DNA of 64,000 nt from Prunella strophiata (GCA_036583965.1 JAZBQD010000001.1:18359608-18423607), one strand, 5' to 3'. Positions 36,875-49,379 are shown, counted from the first letter of the stretch. Numbers and translations: made by a program. Notes: generated by a model not told the origin, from the sequence alone.

Positions 36875-39800
36875 CTGTGCAGGAAGAGAAAACATTTCAG
36901 TGCTCACAGCTGCTCTTTGCTCCTGGGCTTCCAGCCCTTTCATGTCAAGGTGATTATCAGTTTCAGGCCACAGCATTCAGAATCTCACTGACAGCACCTT
37001 TCCTGTCCCACCAAATATTCTCTGGGCTTAACAGGCCAAACAGTCCTAAATGGAAATTTGGGTGCTCCTAAACCCCAAAAGGAGGTTTTTTGTTTGGTTT
37101 TGTGTTCCTATTTTGTGAAGGATCAAACATGTTAGGTATGACTGACCCCCCTCTTTCTGTGCTATGTATTTAAAGCTGAAATATTGAATATTTCATAAAA
37201 TTAATCAGATGAACAAATCAGCTGCTGCATTTTGCTGCTTTCTATAGAGACACCTATTTTTATTTAAAGGAATTTAAATCTGTGTATCCCTATAGGAGGT
37301 AGGTATGTGAAAAGAGAAGCATAACAAAGCCAATCCCAACCCTAGAACTTGAAATAAAAATCACAAAGCAAATGAGAAGGAAGGGAAACAGGTTGGAAAT
37401 GAAATTTTTATTGAAATACCCAGCCAAGTAGCTGCATGTTATTAAAAACAACCAAGAATAAAGGGGGGGCTTCTATTTTGAGAGACAACAGTGCAATTTC
37501 ATTTTGTGCCTAGGTTATTATATTTCTTTAATAATCCACTGCTTGCAAAAGGCACCCACAACAGAGGGTTTCTAAGCTCATCCACTTATCTGTCTGGAAT
37601 CAAGGCTAATTTTATTGTTGACTAAAGGTTATATTGCATTCTCAATACCACCTGGAAACTGAAAACTCTGCTGTGAAAGGTTCCCATCTGATTAGTGCAG
37701 AGGGAAGTTATCAGTGCTGCAGCCCAAGAGTCATCTCCCTGTGCCTCTCATGGCTTGGTTCATTATTGCATTAATTAACCTTTCCAGGCTGGGGCACAGT
37801 TTTCACTCACAGCAGATTTCTACAAAGCACCTTGATTTTGGTGAAGAAAGCAACAGTCTGGGCAAGATGGAATGATTCAGACAGGGATTTTCTGCTAATA
37901 AGTTTATGCCAGGGAAAATGTTGGTTTGATTTCCAGCACGAGCAAGTGAACACAGAAGAGCCAGCTCTGACTTTCTAAATACAAATCTCAGTGGCTTTTG
38001 TCAGAGGAAGAAATGACAGAAACAGGGTCAGAGTGTTTTACTCTTGGGTATTTTTATCATCAATCCTCATAAAGGGTCAGTAACACATTGGCAAAGATAA
38101 AGCCACAATAGAAGGGAGGGGGTCACAGATTGAAATATTTGGGGGTGATCACTTCAGTCACAATTGTCATGGATGTCAAACTTTTGGTGTGGGTGCACAA
38201 TTTCACTTTATTCCAGTGTTATCAGTTCCATGCATCCAGGTGATAGAAGAAAAATCAATGCCCCTCCCACTCAAGCACAGAACCTCTTATATGCTAAAAC
38301 CAAAACTAAAATAGGTTTATTCTCATTGCTTAAAGCAAGCATGAGGTGAAGTTCAGAGCTCCTGAGAAGGAAATCTTTGGGTTTGAGCATCAGCAGAGCT
38401 GAGCAGAGGCCCAGTGAAATGGGGAGGGGAGCCAATATCTCCCCCCATGCAGCTGCTGCTGTGGTCCAGCTGTCTTTATCTGAGAGTGAATTATGGCAAA
38501 GGGCCTGACTTCTTTCCCTCTCCACATACAACTTGTCATTTTATTAACTCTGAGCTCCTGGTTGTGGCCCATTTCACAATTTCTCTGAGATCCAGCAATG
38601 TGATGCCAAAGTTCAATATCAAAAATGTAAACTTATCAGAGCATGGCCTGCAACGGGACTGGGAGAAAATTGATTTCTAGCTCAGTAATTCCACCGAATT
38701 GCAGGATTTTTTTCTGCTATCAAATCTTTTTATTCCTGCAAACTAGTCTATAAAATGGGTGACCCCTTAAAAACAAATAATTACCAAGGCTGATCCATCA
38801 TACTCGAAACAGTACTCTACCCTTGCTTGAGATCATTTAATAAATAGCAGCTTTTGACAATTTTCCAGGGGCTATAAATTGAAAAATAACCTAAACACAG
38901 ACTCGTGTGCTAGAGAACTGCCCAAGTGACAGCTCCACAAACCTGCCTTGACCTCCAAGCAGAATTTGACTAAGCAACTTTTCAATGGAAAATCGGATTT
39001 GGTTTCAACTCCAGACTGTATTGATGTCCTTAGTGAAGAAGAGATATAAAAATAAAATCAGAGACTTATCTTTTCTCAACTGTATTGCAGCATTTAATGA
39101 AAAATGAATGCACTGAGCTCTCTTTTTTAGGCAGCAAAATGCACTGTCATTACTAATCATGACTTACTTTGCCATTTTGCAAACAGATATTGTATTTTAG
39201 CAAGGAAAACCTGTCATTAGCTGTACACATACTCCTGTTAACTCGGGTAAATCTCTAGAAGACTCATGTGTTTCATTTATTTCCTTTTACTTCCTTCAGG
39301 AGACTCTGCAGCCTTCCTGCTCCTAAAACAAATGACTGGTTTCTCCTGAGCTGATTTTGAAGGAGATATGAGCACCCAGCAAAATGAAAGCACTGAAAGC
39401 TTTTGAAATGATTGCTTTACTTGGGGTGTCTGCAGCCATAATGAAGATGCTTTTTCAGAAGTAAGATGTTATGCAGAGAAATAATTCCTTCCCCTGATCC
39501 CAGCAAAGCCTGTTAAGGATGGGAACACAAAGCATGGTGTCTCTGCTGACAGTGTCAGTGAGTAAATACCACAACAGAACAAATACTTTATGGGACTTAG
39601 GCAGATAAAAGATAAGCTTTGTAATTAAAATGGCTTGCTGCATTATTTCTAATTAAGGCATTCATGCTGTCAGAGGACAAAAAACATTCCTGCCTTAAGG
39701 GGTTTCTATTTGTAAAAAGCAAGTTTTAAATGCTTGTTTTAACAAGCCATATTTTGTATAGATCCATATTTATACATGCACATAAATATACACAGACATA

Positions 39801-40251
39801 CACACAAATACAAGTATAAAGTACATCCACAACACTCTTATGGCCTGGATTTAAAAATAAGCCCAACCAACACCCTCCCCCAAACCTCTGACATGAACTT
39901 TTGCACTCTGGAAATCAGATATTTAGGGTTTTTTTTTCCCAAACAGAACCAGGGTTTTTCTCCATAACTGATCAGCCATGACTGCAATAATTATCAAATT
40001 TTAATGGCTCTGTTTCCAAGAAGCTGAAAGAAACCCTCACAAATGTTAAAAGCCACGTGGTTCAAACCCCAGAGCTCGCCTTTAAAGGCTGCCTCTAAAA
40101 ATTCATGTGTAGGATCAGAGCAGTCACAAAGACACTGAAGGTAACAGTAAAAAAAACCCCATGTTGAGCTGTTTCATCCCAGGGCTCAGATCCTGGCAGA
40201 GAATATTTTGGATTTTAAGGATGAAGCAGCATCTCTAGCCACCAGCCTTAC
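36875..40251 (-). other. ADAM12: ADAM12 intron 4
   Basis: 3377 nt with GTAAGG and ctgcacag borders. Mostly AT-rich single-copy sequence; no repeat family recognised. Confidence 0.9.
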
Positions 40252-40330
40252 CGTGTGATTGCGTGTGAGAACCACGTCAGTGCCATCCTGCAAATAATGG
40301 GTCTCTGTGAAGCCTCTGGCCAGCAGGCCC
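40252..40330 (-). CDS. ADAM12: ADAM12 exon 4: prodomain segment with the variant donor
   Basis: 79 nt, starting with the last base of a codon and ending on a codon boundary. It reads GLLARGFTETHYLQDGTDVV, then LTRNHT, closely matching the ADAM12 prodomain motif FTETHYLQDGTDV. The acceptor is a T-rich tract ending in ccag; the donor is ACG|GTAAGG. An N-glycosylation sequon (NHT) lies at the end, in the position of a human sequon. The prodomain keeps the protease latent and helps folding. Nine bases past the donor there is a second, weaker GT (CTG|GTGGCT). In human ADAM12 this junction has two donors nine bases apart, giving prodomains with or without three extra residues (VIL). Here the first donor is the strong one, so the shorter form should dominate; use of the second would add VRL. 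Confidence 0.93.
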
Positions 40331-42128
40331 CTGGAAAAAAACAGAGCACAGGGAATATTGAGGCCACCTCACCTTGAATTTGTCCTTTAGTGGCTCTGTT
40401 TGAGATAAGGATCAAAGCCAGGCATTAAGGATTCAATGGCTACGGGGAATAAGGGAAAATGGAACTCCAAATATTGAAGCTGCAGGACACGGACACTTCC
40501 TGTGGTAATTGTGAATGGACTACAAGTTTCCAGACTTTTTTCTCTTCCAAATGAGGACTCTGTGCCAGCACATTTCAGTGTTGAATCTCCCATGTAATTT
40601 TCAACACATTTTAGGTTAAATCTAGGGAGATCTGGGGTTTAGAGTATTGTTAAGTAATGGTGGTCTGTTGAAAAGGAAAATGTTTTCCCTGTGTCCCTTA
40701 TTTTTCCATCTAATCTGTTGTATTCATCAGCAATGACCACCCAAAGACTAATTTAGCACTTGGTGAGTGAAAGAAACTCCTCCTGTTGGCACTCCAGGGA
40801 AAACACTGCACGAACATCACAGAATTTACAGCTCTGGATTTATCCTGATCATCTGAAAGGATATTCACAAATGGAAATATAACGATTTCACAGGAGACTG
40901 TGCAAGATCATGTCTGGGACAAGGCAGTTTGTTCCCATTCCCTCCACACTTCCCCTTCTGCCTTGGGCAATGTGATAAAAAAATTTGGGCTTGCAATTGT
41001 CCTTTTCCAGGAATCTCCAGGGAGGGGCATGTGCATGACAACCACAAAACCTTCTCTTTTTGCAGGGAACTCATGGAAGAGGGAAAGCTGCATCTGCCTC
41101 TTTTTTAAAAAAAAGAAGTCTTGCTATTGATCTGTTTTCAACTCCTTATCTAAAGAGCATTTCTGACAAAGCCAGAAGGAGGAACACTCATTCACATTTA
41201 CTGCTCACGTAGATCTTGAGTTGTGCTCCTCATCACAAACATCCTTGAGTTTTGACAAAATTTCTGGTGAACTGCAAAAGCACAATATAGAAGGAGCCAA
41301 GAGATAAATGCCACCATCACCTCTGGAAAACTGGAGAGTGTAGAATATCAAAAATCCCTTGCTCTGCCTTTCACAATGTTGATTCTGTTCCACTCCAAAG
41401 AGGTGTTTCTTCCATGGGTTGATCATTTGAACAAACCAGGCCCTTTCTTTTATTTAAAGCTGGTTAATGCTGCACCCTTGCAAATACAGTGGTGGGAGCC
41501 ATTACACAGTCGTGGTACACATTTCTTGTGTTTGTATAAACATTATAACTGGAGCATAAACACACATTTAATTTTCATTACTGATTAATTTGCAGCACAT
41601 TAATATCCAGTGGCTCCATCAGGATCTGGTTGTGCTAGGAGCTCTACAAACACTTATTAGGGAGAAAACCCAGATTTAAAAGCCTCTGTATTGAGGTAGG
41701 AAAAAAGAAGGGATAAAACAAGACCAAAAACAAAAAAGAAAAGGAAAAAAGAAAATGAGAAAGTGGCAAGGCAAAAAAATGAAGCCCCAACACATTATAG
41801 TGAGCATTCAAGCAGAGATTCTCACATTTAACTTTTAAATTTTTCAGCTTGTGGGAAATATTAGCATATTAATAGATATGGAATGTTAAAACACTGCAGC
41901 ATTTGGTGGGTTTGTAGGAACTGGATCTCAGGCAACCACCACAGCCACTGCAGGATTTGGGTGCCCAACCAAACATCTCGTGTTGATTTAGATACACAAT
42001 AATAAATTCCACCACCCAGCTCCACAGGACACCTGGGGGGCCTCAGAGGACACTTGAGAGCAGTGTGACCTCAGCTCTTGTGCCTGCAGCCTCCACAAAC
42101 AGGACACAGTGGGCTGAATCCAGCAGTC

Positions 42129-42385
42129 ATGGAATGGGTTGGGTTGGAAGAGACCTTTGGGATCTTCCAGTTCCACCCCTGCCATGGCAGGGACACCTTC
42201 CCCTGTCCCAGGGTGCTCAGAGCTCCATCCAACATCCCTTGGGCACTGCCAGGGATCCAGGGGCAGCCACAGCCTGCCCACCCTCCCAGGGAACAATTCC
42301 TGCCCAATATTCCATCTAAACCCACTCAGTGTCAGTTTGGAGCCACTCCCCTTGTCCTGTCACTACAAACTCTTGCAAAAAGTCC
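42129..42385 (-). mobile_element. CR1 LINE 3' fragment
   Basis: CATGGAATGGGTTGGGTTGG, CCTGCCATGGCAGGGACACC, GGATCCAGGGGCAGCCACAG, GGGAACAATTCCTGCCCAAT and CCACTCCCCTTGTCCTGTCA. Confidence 0.88.
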
Positions 42386-43316
42386 CTCTCTTGTTTCCTA
42401 CTGTCTCAATAATCACAAAGAGCAGCTGCTTTCATAATTATCATTATTTATCTAACACTGCTAAGTTCTGCACTTGGCAGGCATTAATTGCCTTTGTAAA
42501 GGCAAGATCCCATCGTTGAAGCCAGCAGAATTTCACTGTGCAGTTTTTAGAAATGGGATTTCATCCAGGACAGGAGAGTGAGTTTCATTTAATGGGACAA
42601 AAGCACAGGTAAAGGTAACAGATGTAGCAGAAGGGCAAAGTGATTGAGCAACACCCTTGCTTTGTGCTCTGCTGTTTCCAAGGCGTTTGACAGCAATGAT
42701 GATAAAGGTGACCTTTCTGCTGCTGTTCCTTCTGCTCTAAGGCACAGATTGAGAAAATACTTCATAGATCTGTAGGTTTGAATACCAGAAGGGATTTGTG
42801 ATCCCCAGCCTGCCCTGCCCCATTACAGGGGTCATCTGACCTGAATTTATCTTCTGCTGCAACGACAGGGAAGGAACCAGATCCATTTTCCCACTGTAAA
42901 GAGCCCTTGCCTTGATCTCCCATGAAGATGGAGCTATCACAAACCTGGCAGGATTTTAACTAAGCCCAACCTAAACCCACTGCACTTTGTATCTGTTTTA
43001 ACTGTGCCACCACTCAGTTTCCAGCCACTGGATTTGATCTCATTCCCTCACATCAGAGCTTTATTTTTCTTTGAGTCTTCCCTGGAAAGTTCTTCCCACT
43101 AAAGTAAGGAAATGTAGCAGGTAAACAAATTCTTGGTGTCAGCAATGCCCCTGTCAGGAAGAAAGTTTGGTATAGATCCTGAAAACACTGGCTGAAAGGA
43201 AGAATTCCCAGTGTGAGCTGTAAAAGACTGGTGAGAGCACCAAGAGGATGGAATCCCACTGTTGGGGAAATTGTTGTTTCCTAACCTAAGGAAAGCAGAA
43301 GAATGTCCCAGAGTGG

Positions 43317-43480
43317 GACACAGAGTTTTATGTGCCCCTGGATCCCTGGCAGTGCCCAAGGCCAGGCTGGACAGGGCTGGGAGCACCTGGGACAGTGGGA
43401 GGTGTCCCTGCCATGGCAGGGGTGGCACTGGATGGGATTTAAGGTTCCTCCCAACCCAAACCATTCTGTGATTCTGTGAC
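43317..43480 (+). mobile_element. CR1 LINE 3' end
   Basis: Sense copy: GGATCCCTGGCAGTGCCCAA, GCCAGGCTGGACAGGGCTGG, GTGTCCCTGCCATGGCAGGG and CCAACCCAAACCATTCTGTG, ending in the doubled octamer ATTCTGTGATTCTGTGA. Confidence 0.92.
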
Positions 43481-44180
43481 ATCAAACCATGGAAATTTCA
43501 TGTGGCACTGGGAAAAGAAGACAGCTTTGGACTTGCAATTGCCATTTCCTCTGCACCAACCCTCCTTCAGTTTGGTAACTCAGACATCAGTGCTGACACA
43601 TCTGCTCTGCTGCCACAGCAGGGCTGCTGCCAGCCTGAGAATGAGCCAGGAAAGGTTTTCCCCACACTGCACAGGGTGAGGACCTCTGAGGTGCTGCCAG
43701 GGATTCCAACATCTCCTGGCAGAGGAAGGAGCTTTTATCCCCACTTGCAAAATGTCCAATATCCTAAAAGCTGTGTAGCTGGGTAGGTGGGGTTGGTACC
43801 CAGGGACAGCAAGGCATTTCTTGACAGGTTATGAAAATTAAGTGTAACAAGCACTCAAATTCCACTACTGAGTGTGCACCACTTCACTTTCCAATTGTGG
43901 CAATAATGTTCAACATAGCAAACAATCAATCCAGCATATGTATCTATCAGGTAATTTAATTACCCTCCCACCCCCCAAAGATATGCAATACAATGGATTG
44001 ATTTACATTTCTGGTTTTGACCCAGAGTAAAGGAGATTAATGGAGGAAAGTAAATTAATTTAGATGGCAAGCTACTTAACCTAATTGGATCAATGTAATT
44101 CTGAAAGAGCAGGGATCAAAATAACATTAATATATCATAGAGCAATTCATCACCATGTCTGGAGTTTCAAATGTTGCCAG

Positions 44181-44567
44181 CTACAATGCTCAGCAGTACC
44201 AGATGATTATCAATACTTTGCCCTGCATGAAAGACAGAAACAAATGCTAGAAGAGCTGCATCAGCTGCTTGATGTGATTTAAAAAATCAGCTGAAACAAC
44301 ACTACAGCTTTCTCATCGACGCTCCAAAGATGCAGAAGTTCAATTCTTGAGCACAATTACTGACACACTTAGTCACTGTGTTTATCAGCACAGTGATTTT
44401 TTCCCATTTCACAGAATCCCAGGATGGTTTGGGAAGGAAGGGACTGTGAAGCCCATCCAGTTCCACCCCCTGCCATGGGCACGGACACCTTCCACTAGAC
44501 CAGGTTGTTCAGGATCAAATTTCCCAGAGCCAAATGAACAAGTAGAAGCTTCCACAGTCCAGAAAAG
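44181..44567 (+). pseudogene. Candidate exon of an unknown antisense gene, frameshifted and interrupted by CR1
   Basis: The plus strand reads VPDDYQYFALHERQKQMLEE then LHQLLDVI in one frame. After an apparent one-base shift at an A-run (about 44278-44287) it continues KKSAETTLQLSHRRSKDAEV and QFLSTITDTLSHCVYQ in the next frame. A CR1 fragment sits at 44407-44519, flanked by TTTCCCA at 44400-44406 and 44520-44526. The codons on the two sides (CCA at 44404, GAG at 44527) are in the same frame, continuing EPNEQVEASTVQK to a donor-like AAAAG|GTAAAT. Charged, helix-rich composition suggests a coiled-coil protein. I do not recognise the family. The start is set at a ccag acceptor but is uncertain. 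It could still be a chance set of open frames. Confidence 0.35.
44407..44519 (-). mobile_element. Short CR1 insertion inside a candidate exon, with 7-bp target-site duplication
   Basis: TTTCACAGAATCCCAGGATG, then GTTTGGGAAGGAAGGGACTG and CACCTTCCACTAGACCAGG form a CR1 3' end in reverse. It is flanked by TTTCCCA on both sides (44400-44406 and 44520-44526), within the size range of CR1 duplications. Element plus one duplication is 120 nt, a multiple of three, so the host frame stays open through it. Confidence 0.75.
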
Positions 44568-44840
44568 GTAAATTTTATGCCTCCTGATCTCTGGCAGACA
44601 CAGGCTCCCTCATCCTCTGTAAGTCAGCAGAAAGCTTCCATGTCAGACTTGCTGAAACATTTTCAGGCATTCAAGCAAGCAACCCAAGCCTCAGAGAATA
44701 CAATGAATTTTATTTAAACTTCTAATCCTCACCTTCCTGGCCCCCCACAAGGTGAAATCTGAGGTGGTTTATTTGGGGAGGGGAAAAATGTCCTGGTTCA
44801 AGCACATCAGATTTTTTTTCCCCAATCCGTTTAACGACAG

Positions 44841-44925
44841 GAGTGGTAATTTAACACACTGCCTCTCACTTGCAAATGAGAAAATCAGGCTCTGCTCTCC
44901 AGGCGCCGATATATTATTTCAAAAG
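44841..44925 (+). CDS. Candidate exon of the unknown antisense gene
   Basis: An acceptor with a long pyrimidine tract (attttttttccccaatc, then taacgacag) is followed by one base that would complete the split AG codon of the preceding candidate exon to Arg, then SGNLTHCLSLANEKIRLCSP and GADILFQK. It ends at AAAAG followed by GTTATA, a weak donor. The phase match with the upstream segment is the main support. The segment contains CpGs (ggcgccgat) that are rare in the surrounding intron. No family recognised. Confidence 0.3.
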
Positions 44926-44960
44926 GTTATAATGATATTTCATCACCCAGGGAGAGTCAG

Positions 44961-45130
44961 ACAGACAGTCACAGGAGTCAGAGATGGAAAAAATCCTAGT
45001 GGATCATACCAAGGGTCTCCTGGAAGCCAAGTGTGCCATAGATCAAACCAGGTTCTGCCTCATCGAGCTGCAGATGTCAGCAGCAAAGCTGATCCCACCA
45101 CTTCCCAGGGCAGGTTACTTGGCATTCCAA
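44961..45130 (-). mobile_element. Possible old CR1 remnant
   Basis: CAGAGATGGAAAAAATCCTA then GTGGATCATACCAAGGGTCT faintly resembles the CR1 3' end in reverse. Weak. Confidence 0.3.
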
Positions 45131-47438
45131 CAGATGTTACTGTCATGATGCATTTGCCAAAATCCAGCCTTTTCTAGTTCTTCCTAGCCCACTTTCACCA
45201 TGCTGAGACAATTGCTTTCCTTCTTGGTACATCTGTCCATTAACATAGGTGCAGATTATTATCAAATTGTCCTTCAGCCATCCAGGCACCAAGTACAGAA
45301 TCTCAGGCTGTAGCAAAAGGACAAGAGCTGTGCACTCCTCATTTCAGTGCTACTCAGGAGAAATCTCAGCATCATCTCAGCAGGAGCAGACCCTGGGGTC
45401 CAGCATCACAGGATGCCCCCCTTTGGTTACCTGGTTTCTCAGTAGTGCAGAGGAGGTTCTGTGCCCCACTGACCTCTGGAGAGGAACATAACACTTTGTG
45501 TGCTCTGCAGGCTGATTTCTGCTTCCCCTTGGCTTTGATTCACAGCTCTGTGGAGTCACTCTACTGCAGGAACTGCTGTTTCAGGAAGAACATGAAATAT
45601 TCCCGTGCCTTTGTAAAGGCTGGCAGTCAGCTGCTGTGCTGCCCTGTGGGACAGTGCCCGTGGCAAGGCAGAGGTGCTGCAGGGCTGGCTCAGGTGTGCC
45701 TGTGCTCCTCCCTTCCCCTCAGGGGTGCACACACACCCCTGACCTTTACTCAGACTTTTTACTCCGTTTTCCCAAAGATCAAGTGCCTGTTTTCTCCCCC
45801 ATTCAAGCACTGCCTCACTCTGTTATACAAACTCTTATTAAAACCCCTCTGGCAATGCATTTGAAACCTTTCCTACATCTGGGGGAGGTGAAGAGCCTGA
45901 AACAGGATGGTGAACAGGCAGTTATAAAAAATGTCATTTATTCTGCCTGCTGACACCAGCCTACTCCATTAATTCTTAAGTATCTCAATTCAGGTCATTT
46001 TGACCTTTACACTGAAATTAGTTGTTATTTCTTCAATTGCTGCATTTTTTCCCAGGTACATCCAGAGGAATAAACAAGCCTGTTGAACCTGCTGCCTCTG
46101 CTGGGGTGCTCTCAGTGCAAGCACTCACAAAGGTGATGTTCACAGAGGTGTTTTTCAATTCTTCTTTCTCATTACAATGTAAAAAATGAGTTCAGCATGG
46201 GTAATGAGTTTCCCATGCACGGGTACCTAACACCATTCTATTCTCAAAACCATCTCATATTCTCTAAACACACCACTTTCTTTCCCTTGTTTAATTATCT
46301 TAAGTGATTTGAACTGCTTTTGGACATTTTCCCATTGAATGTCTCCACTTCATAACATCCTATCTGCCACACTCCAGTGTGCTGCCACAGAGGGGCTGCA
46401 ATGTCATAATTGAAGAACCTGAGAGACTGAAATTCGTGAGCTTAATTAGCACAACAATTCAGAGGAAAAGAGGGGAGTAAAATAAAACTATTATAGCTGG
46501 GAAGCCAACCAAGCATCCCAGGTTTCAATAGTAACTCTCTGGTAGTAGCCTGCAGCCTATTCCACGTGGTCTGGAGATAGGATAATTTGAGTAGATCATA
46601 CACTAGATTTGGAAAATATGTCTTTGTGCTTGCACCCAGTCCTTTTGATGCAGAAATTCATATAATCCTGTGCCTACTGGAGTCCATGGTGAAATATATC
46701 CCCTGCAAGGGGTGGAATAGTGCCTGGCACACTGAGAACCAGTTCTGACAAGCACATGCTGCAGGTGAGATCCATGAACAGTGTGTGGGAGCAGGCAGTC
46801 CCACCCTGAGCTCTCTCTGGCCTGCTGGGAACAGGGAGAGAAGAGGGACAAATCCACCTTTCAAAGCCTCCAAGCACCCTGTGCTCATAACTTGTCACTG
46901 CATGTGGCCAACAGTCTGAGCCAACAAATCTGAGCAGCTGAGGGAGGAACAAGCTCCCTGGCTGGCAATCACCCAGTGACTGAGAGCTCTCTTCTTTCCT
47001 CACTGCTGGGCAAATAATCCATGAGCTTCACCTCCCCAGATTTCACCAGGCAAAGACTGAAATTAAATCCAGCATGTTGGTGGCCTCCCCTGCTGTTCTG
47101 GGCTCTCAGTGCACACCCCACTTCCATCACTCACTGTCACATTTATGTCACCATTTACTTGCCACAACTCCAGCATTTATTTATCACTCTAATTCCAAAA
47201 TGTTAATGAAGACACTACTGCTAACCAGTGTGTGGGGAAAGCATAAAGAAGATAAATAACACTTTTCCAACAAAGTAAAACAAGTTATTTCCCTAAAATG
47301 GCCTAAACTTGGTCAAGATGTGCAGGGTATCCCTAATGGCTTAGGTGACCCTACAACTCAGATGGGAATTGAGAGAAGAAACAGCACACAGGGGGAATCA
47401 AAGGAAGACCAGCAAGGCTTCACTCTGTCTCCACACAG

Positions 47439-47522
47439 CAAAACTTCTCCAGCAGGAGAGGGAACAGCAGCACTTCCATGGACTTTGGCTGGAGCTGATC
47501 AACCTCACACATCCCAAAAGCC
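47439..47522 (+). CDS. Weak candidate coding segment, antisense strand
   Basis: After a good acceptor (cttcactctgtctccacacag) an open frame reads KLLQQEREQQHFHGLWLELI then NLTHPKSQAHNW. It looks like part of a helical protein. No convincing donor follows, so the right end is arbitrary. Could be chance. Confidence 0.2.
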
Positions 47523-49228
47523 AAGCTCACAACTGGATTCCCAGCATTCCCATGTTAACCTCAAACACTTCCTGACTGCTTTTCACTGCTCAGTTCTGAT
47601 ATAGCAGAGCTTACAGCACCTCTCTTGGAGCTGTGCTTGTGAGGCAATATTTCATATCAGCTCCCTGAGCTTCCCTGTGGGGTGGGTTAACAGAAATCCT
47701 GTCACTGGTTCAGCTGGGCTGGGTGCCATGAAAAGCAAACATTTCAGGAAAGGCTCCAGAATAACACAAGCTACAAATTGTTGTCAGTGATGGAGAGGTG
47801 CTGGTGCCTATTGGATAATGGATTTTTGATGGGGAAAACACAATTCTGTACATTTAGGCAAAGCCTGTGGGACTGCCTGCTTTGGGGAGACTTTACTGCT
47901 CGTAGCTACATTCAATGGTTTCAGCTTTGGGAAATGGAAGTGGCTGCAGTGAAACCCTGAAGCAACGTGCCAGAAGTGAAATAAGCACTGAACTCCTGCA
48001 CCTCTGAAGTGTCTGTGGCAGAGATCAGCAGCAATGTGCTCTGCCACCCTGCAGGCTGAGCCCAGACCCAAGCTGAGCAATTCTGGTAGACTTGGGCTGG
48101 ACTGAAGACTGACACAGCTCTGAGCTCCTGGCTGCCCTTCCATGGATCTGCTCCTCACATGGCACTGCTGGGGCTGCTGCTGGTGGAAAGCACACTTCCC
48201 AGTACTGTGCTTCCACTAAAACTTGTGCAAGATAATCTAAGAGCTTTCTGTAACTTTCTGATCCTGCCTGCCCAGTACAGAGTTGGAGCTGCAGGTGCAG
48301 GAAACATCTGAACAAAACCAAGGCTTGAAAGACTCCCCAGGCTCACTGAGATGTTTCAGAAGCTCAGAGGCACATACATCACAAGTTGTTGGAACTCTGG
48401 TTACTGAGAATTTTAGACTTTCTGTTCTCACAAACACTGACCCCCCCCAAAAAAAAACACTACACTTAACCTGAAGCTGTAGACAAAACTTCCAAAATTG
48501 AATAATAAAACTAAGCTTACGAGTGTGTAATTTGAATAGAAGTGTGTAATATCACATAGTAGAAAATTTAAAGTTTTAAAATATAGCAATATATATAAAA
48601 CAAGACAGAAGTTTTAAAGCAGAGACTACTCCTTCTTCTTTACCTTCTTCTTCATGGGTTTAGGTAGTATTGTGTAATTAAATAAAAAATCCACATTGTG
48701 GAACACAAGTAATACTTACTAAGTTAAAAGTAAATATGATTTAAGTGCTCTTTCTTAATTAGACAGTTTATCTTTAAAAAGCCCTATAAAAAAGAGATAC
48801 AACTCCATTTTTAACTTATTAGAGTAAATTACTATAGAACTCACAGTTTGTGAAACTACAATATAAATAAAAACTAAAAACATCTGAATCCAAACAAAAA
48901 ATACCATCTCACACATTTAATCCCTACCTTAACAAAAAAAACCAAAAAAAATCCACAAGTGGTGGACATGATTTTTTTGATGCATTATTTTCCAACATCC
49001 CAGCACTGCCTTTCCTAAAACTAACTCTTCCTAGGCCCTGCAGCACTCCTAGGATGGCATATTTTCAGTCAGTAGTTAGTTTGGAGATACTGGGCTGGAA
49101 AGCTGTCAAATTCTATTTGAAATGTCTCAGTTAATTAAATATGTCACTCGTAGCTGAGTAAAATTATGCTGCTGAACAGATGTCACTGGGCAAATTGTCT
49201 GACTGTACTTGCATCTGAACATTTTCAG

Positions 49229-49379
49229 ACTGCTACGGAATTCTGGTTAAAAGATCCAAGAAAGCTGCTCCTAACATGGAAAATTTATAAACATAGAAAT
49301 TTAAGTAACTCCAATGAAAGATCAGAACTTATTAAAATAGAACTAACGAAATGCAATCAGAGCTGGGGGATTACAAAAG
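49229..49379 (+). CDS. Weak candidate coding segment, antisense strand
   Basis: An open frame after gaacattttcag reads TATEFWLKDPRKLLLTWKIY, then ends around ELTKCNQSWGITK before AAAAG|GTTATT. Composition is protein-like, but the donor is weak and the phase was not tied to a neighbour. Confidence 0.2.

Larger units (their letters stand above)
12663..40330 (-). other. ADAM12: ADAM12 gene body, eight internal coding exons (partial gene)
   Basis: Eight minus-strand exons join in frame into 294 codons without a stop. The order is prodomain, furin site, metalloprotease domain, as in the ADAM family of membrane-anchored, zinc-dependent sheddases. ADAM12 is chosen over its closest relative ADAM19 because the residues around the zinc site ([18 protein letters not shown], then [10 protein letters not shown]) and the stretch before it (GTTIGMAPIMSMCTAEQSGG) follow ADAM12, whereas ADAM19 differs at many of these positions. 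ADAM12 acts at the cell surface or as a secreted form and sheds growth-factor precursors and IGF-binding proteins; it is linked to myoblast fusion. Signal peptide, first prodomain exons, disintegrin to cytoplasmic exons and promoter are not in the window. Exon numbers used below follow human ADAM12 (the exon at 40252-40330 taken as exon 4) and are my assignment. Confidence 0.93.

Noticed and set aside
40050..40080. tRNA B-box-like GGTTCAAACCC
   Set aside because: No A-box or cloverleaf can be drawn upstream; isolated match.
44752..45177. 141-residue plus-strand open frame taken whole as a gene
   Set aside because: Only its middle (44841-44925) has splice-like borders; the right part overlaps a probable CR1 remnant.
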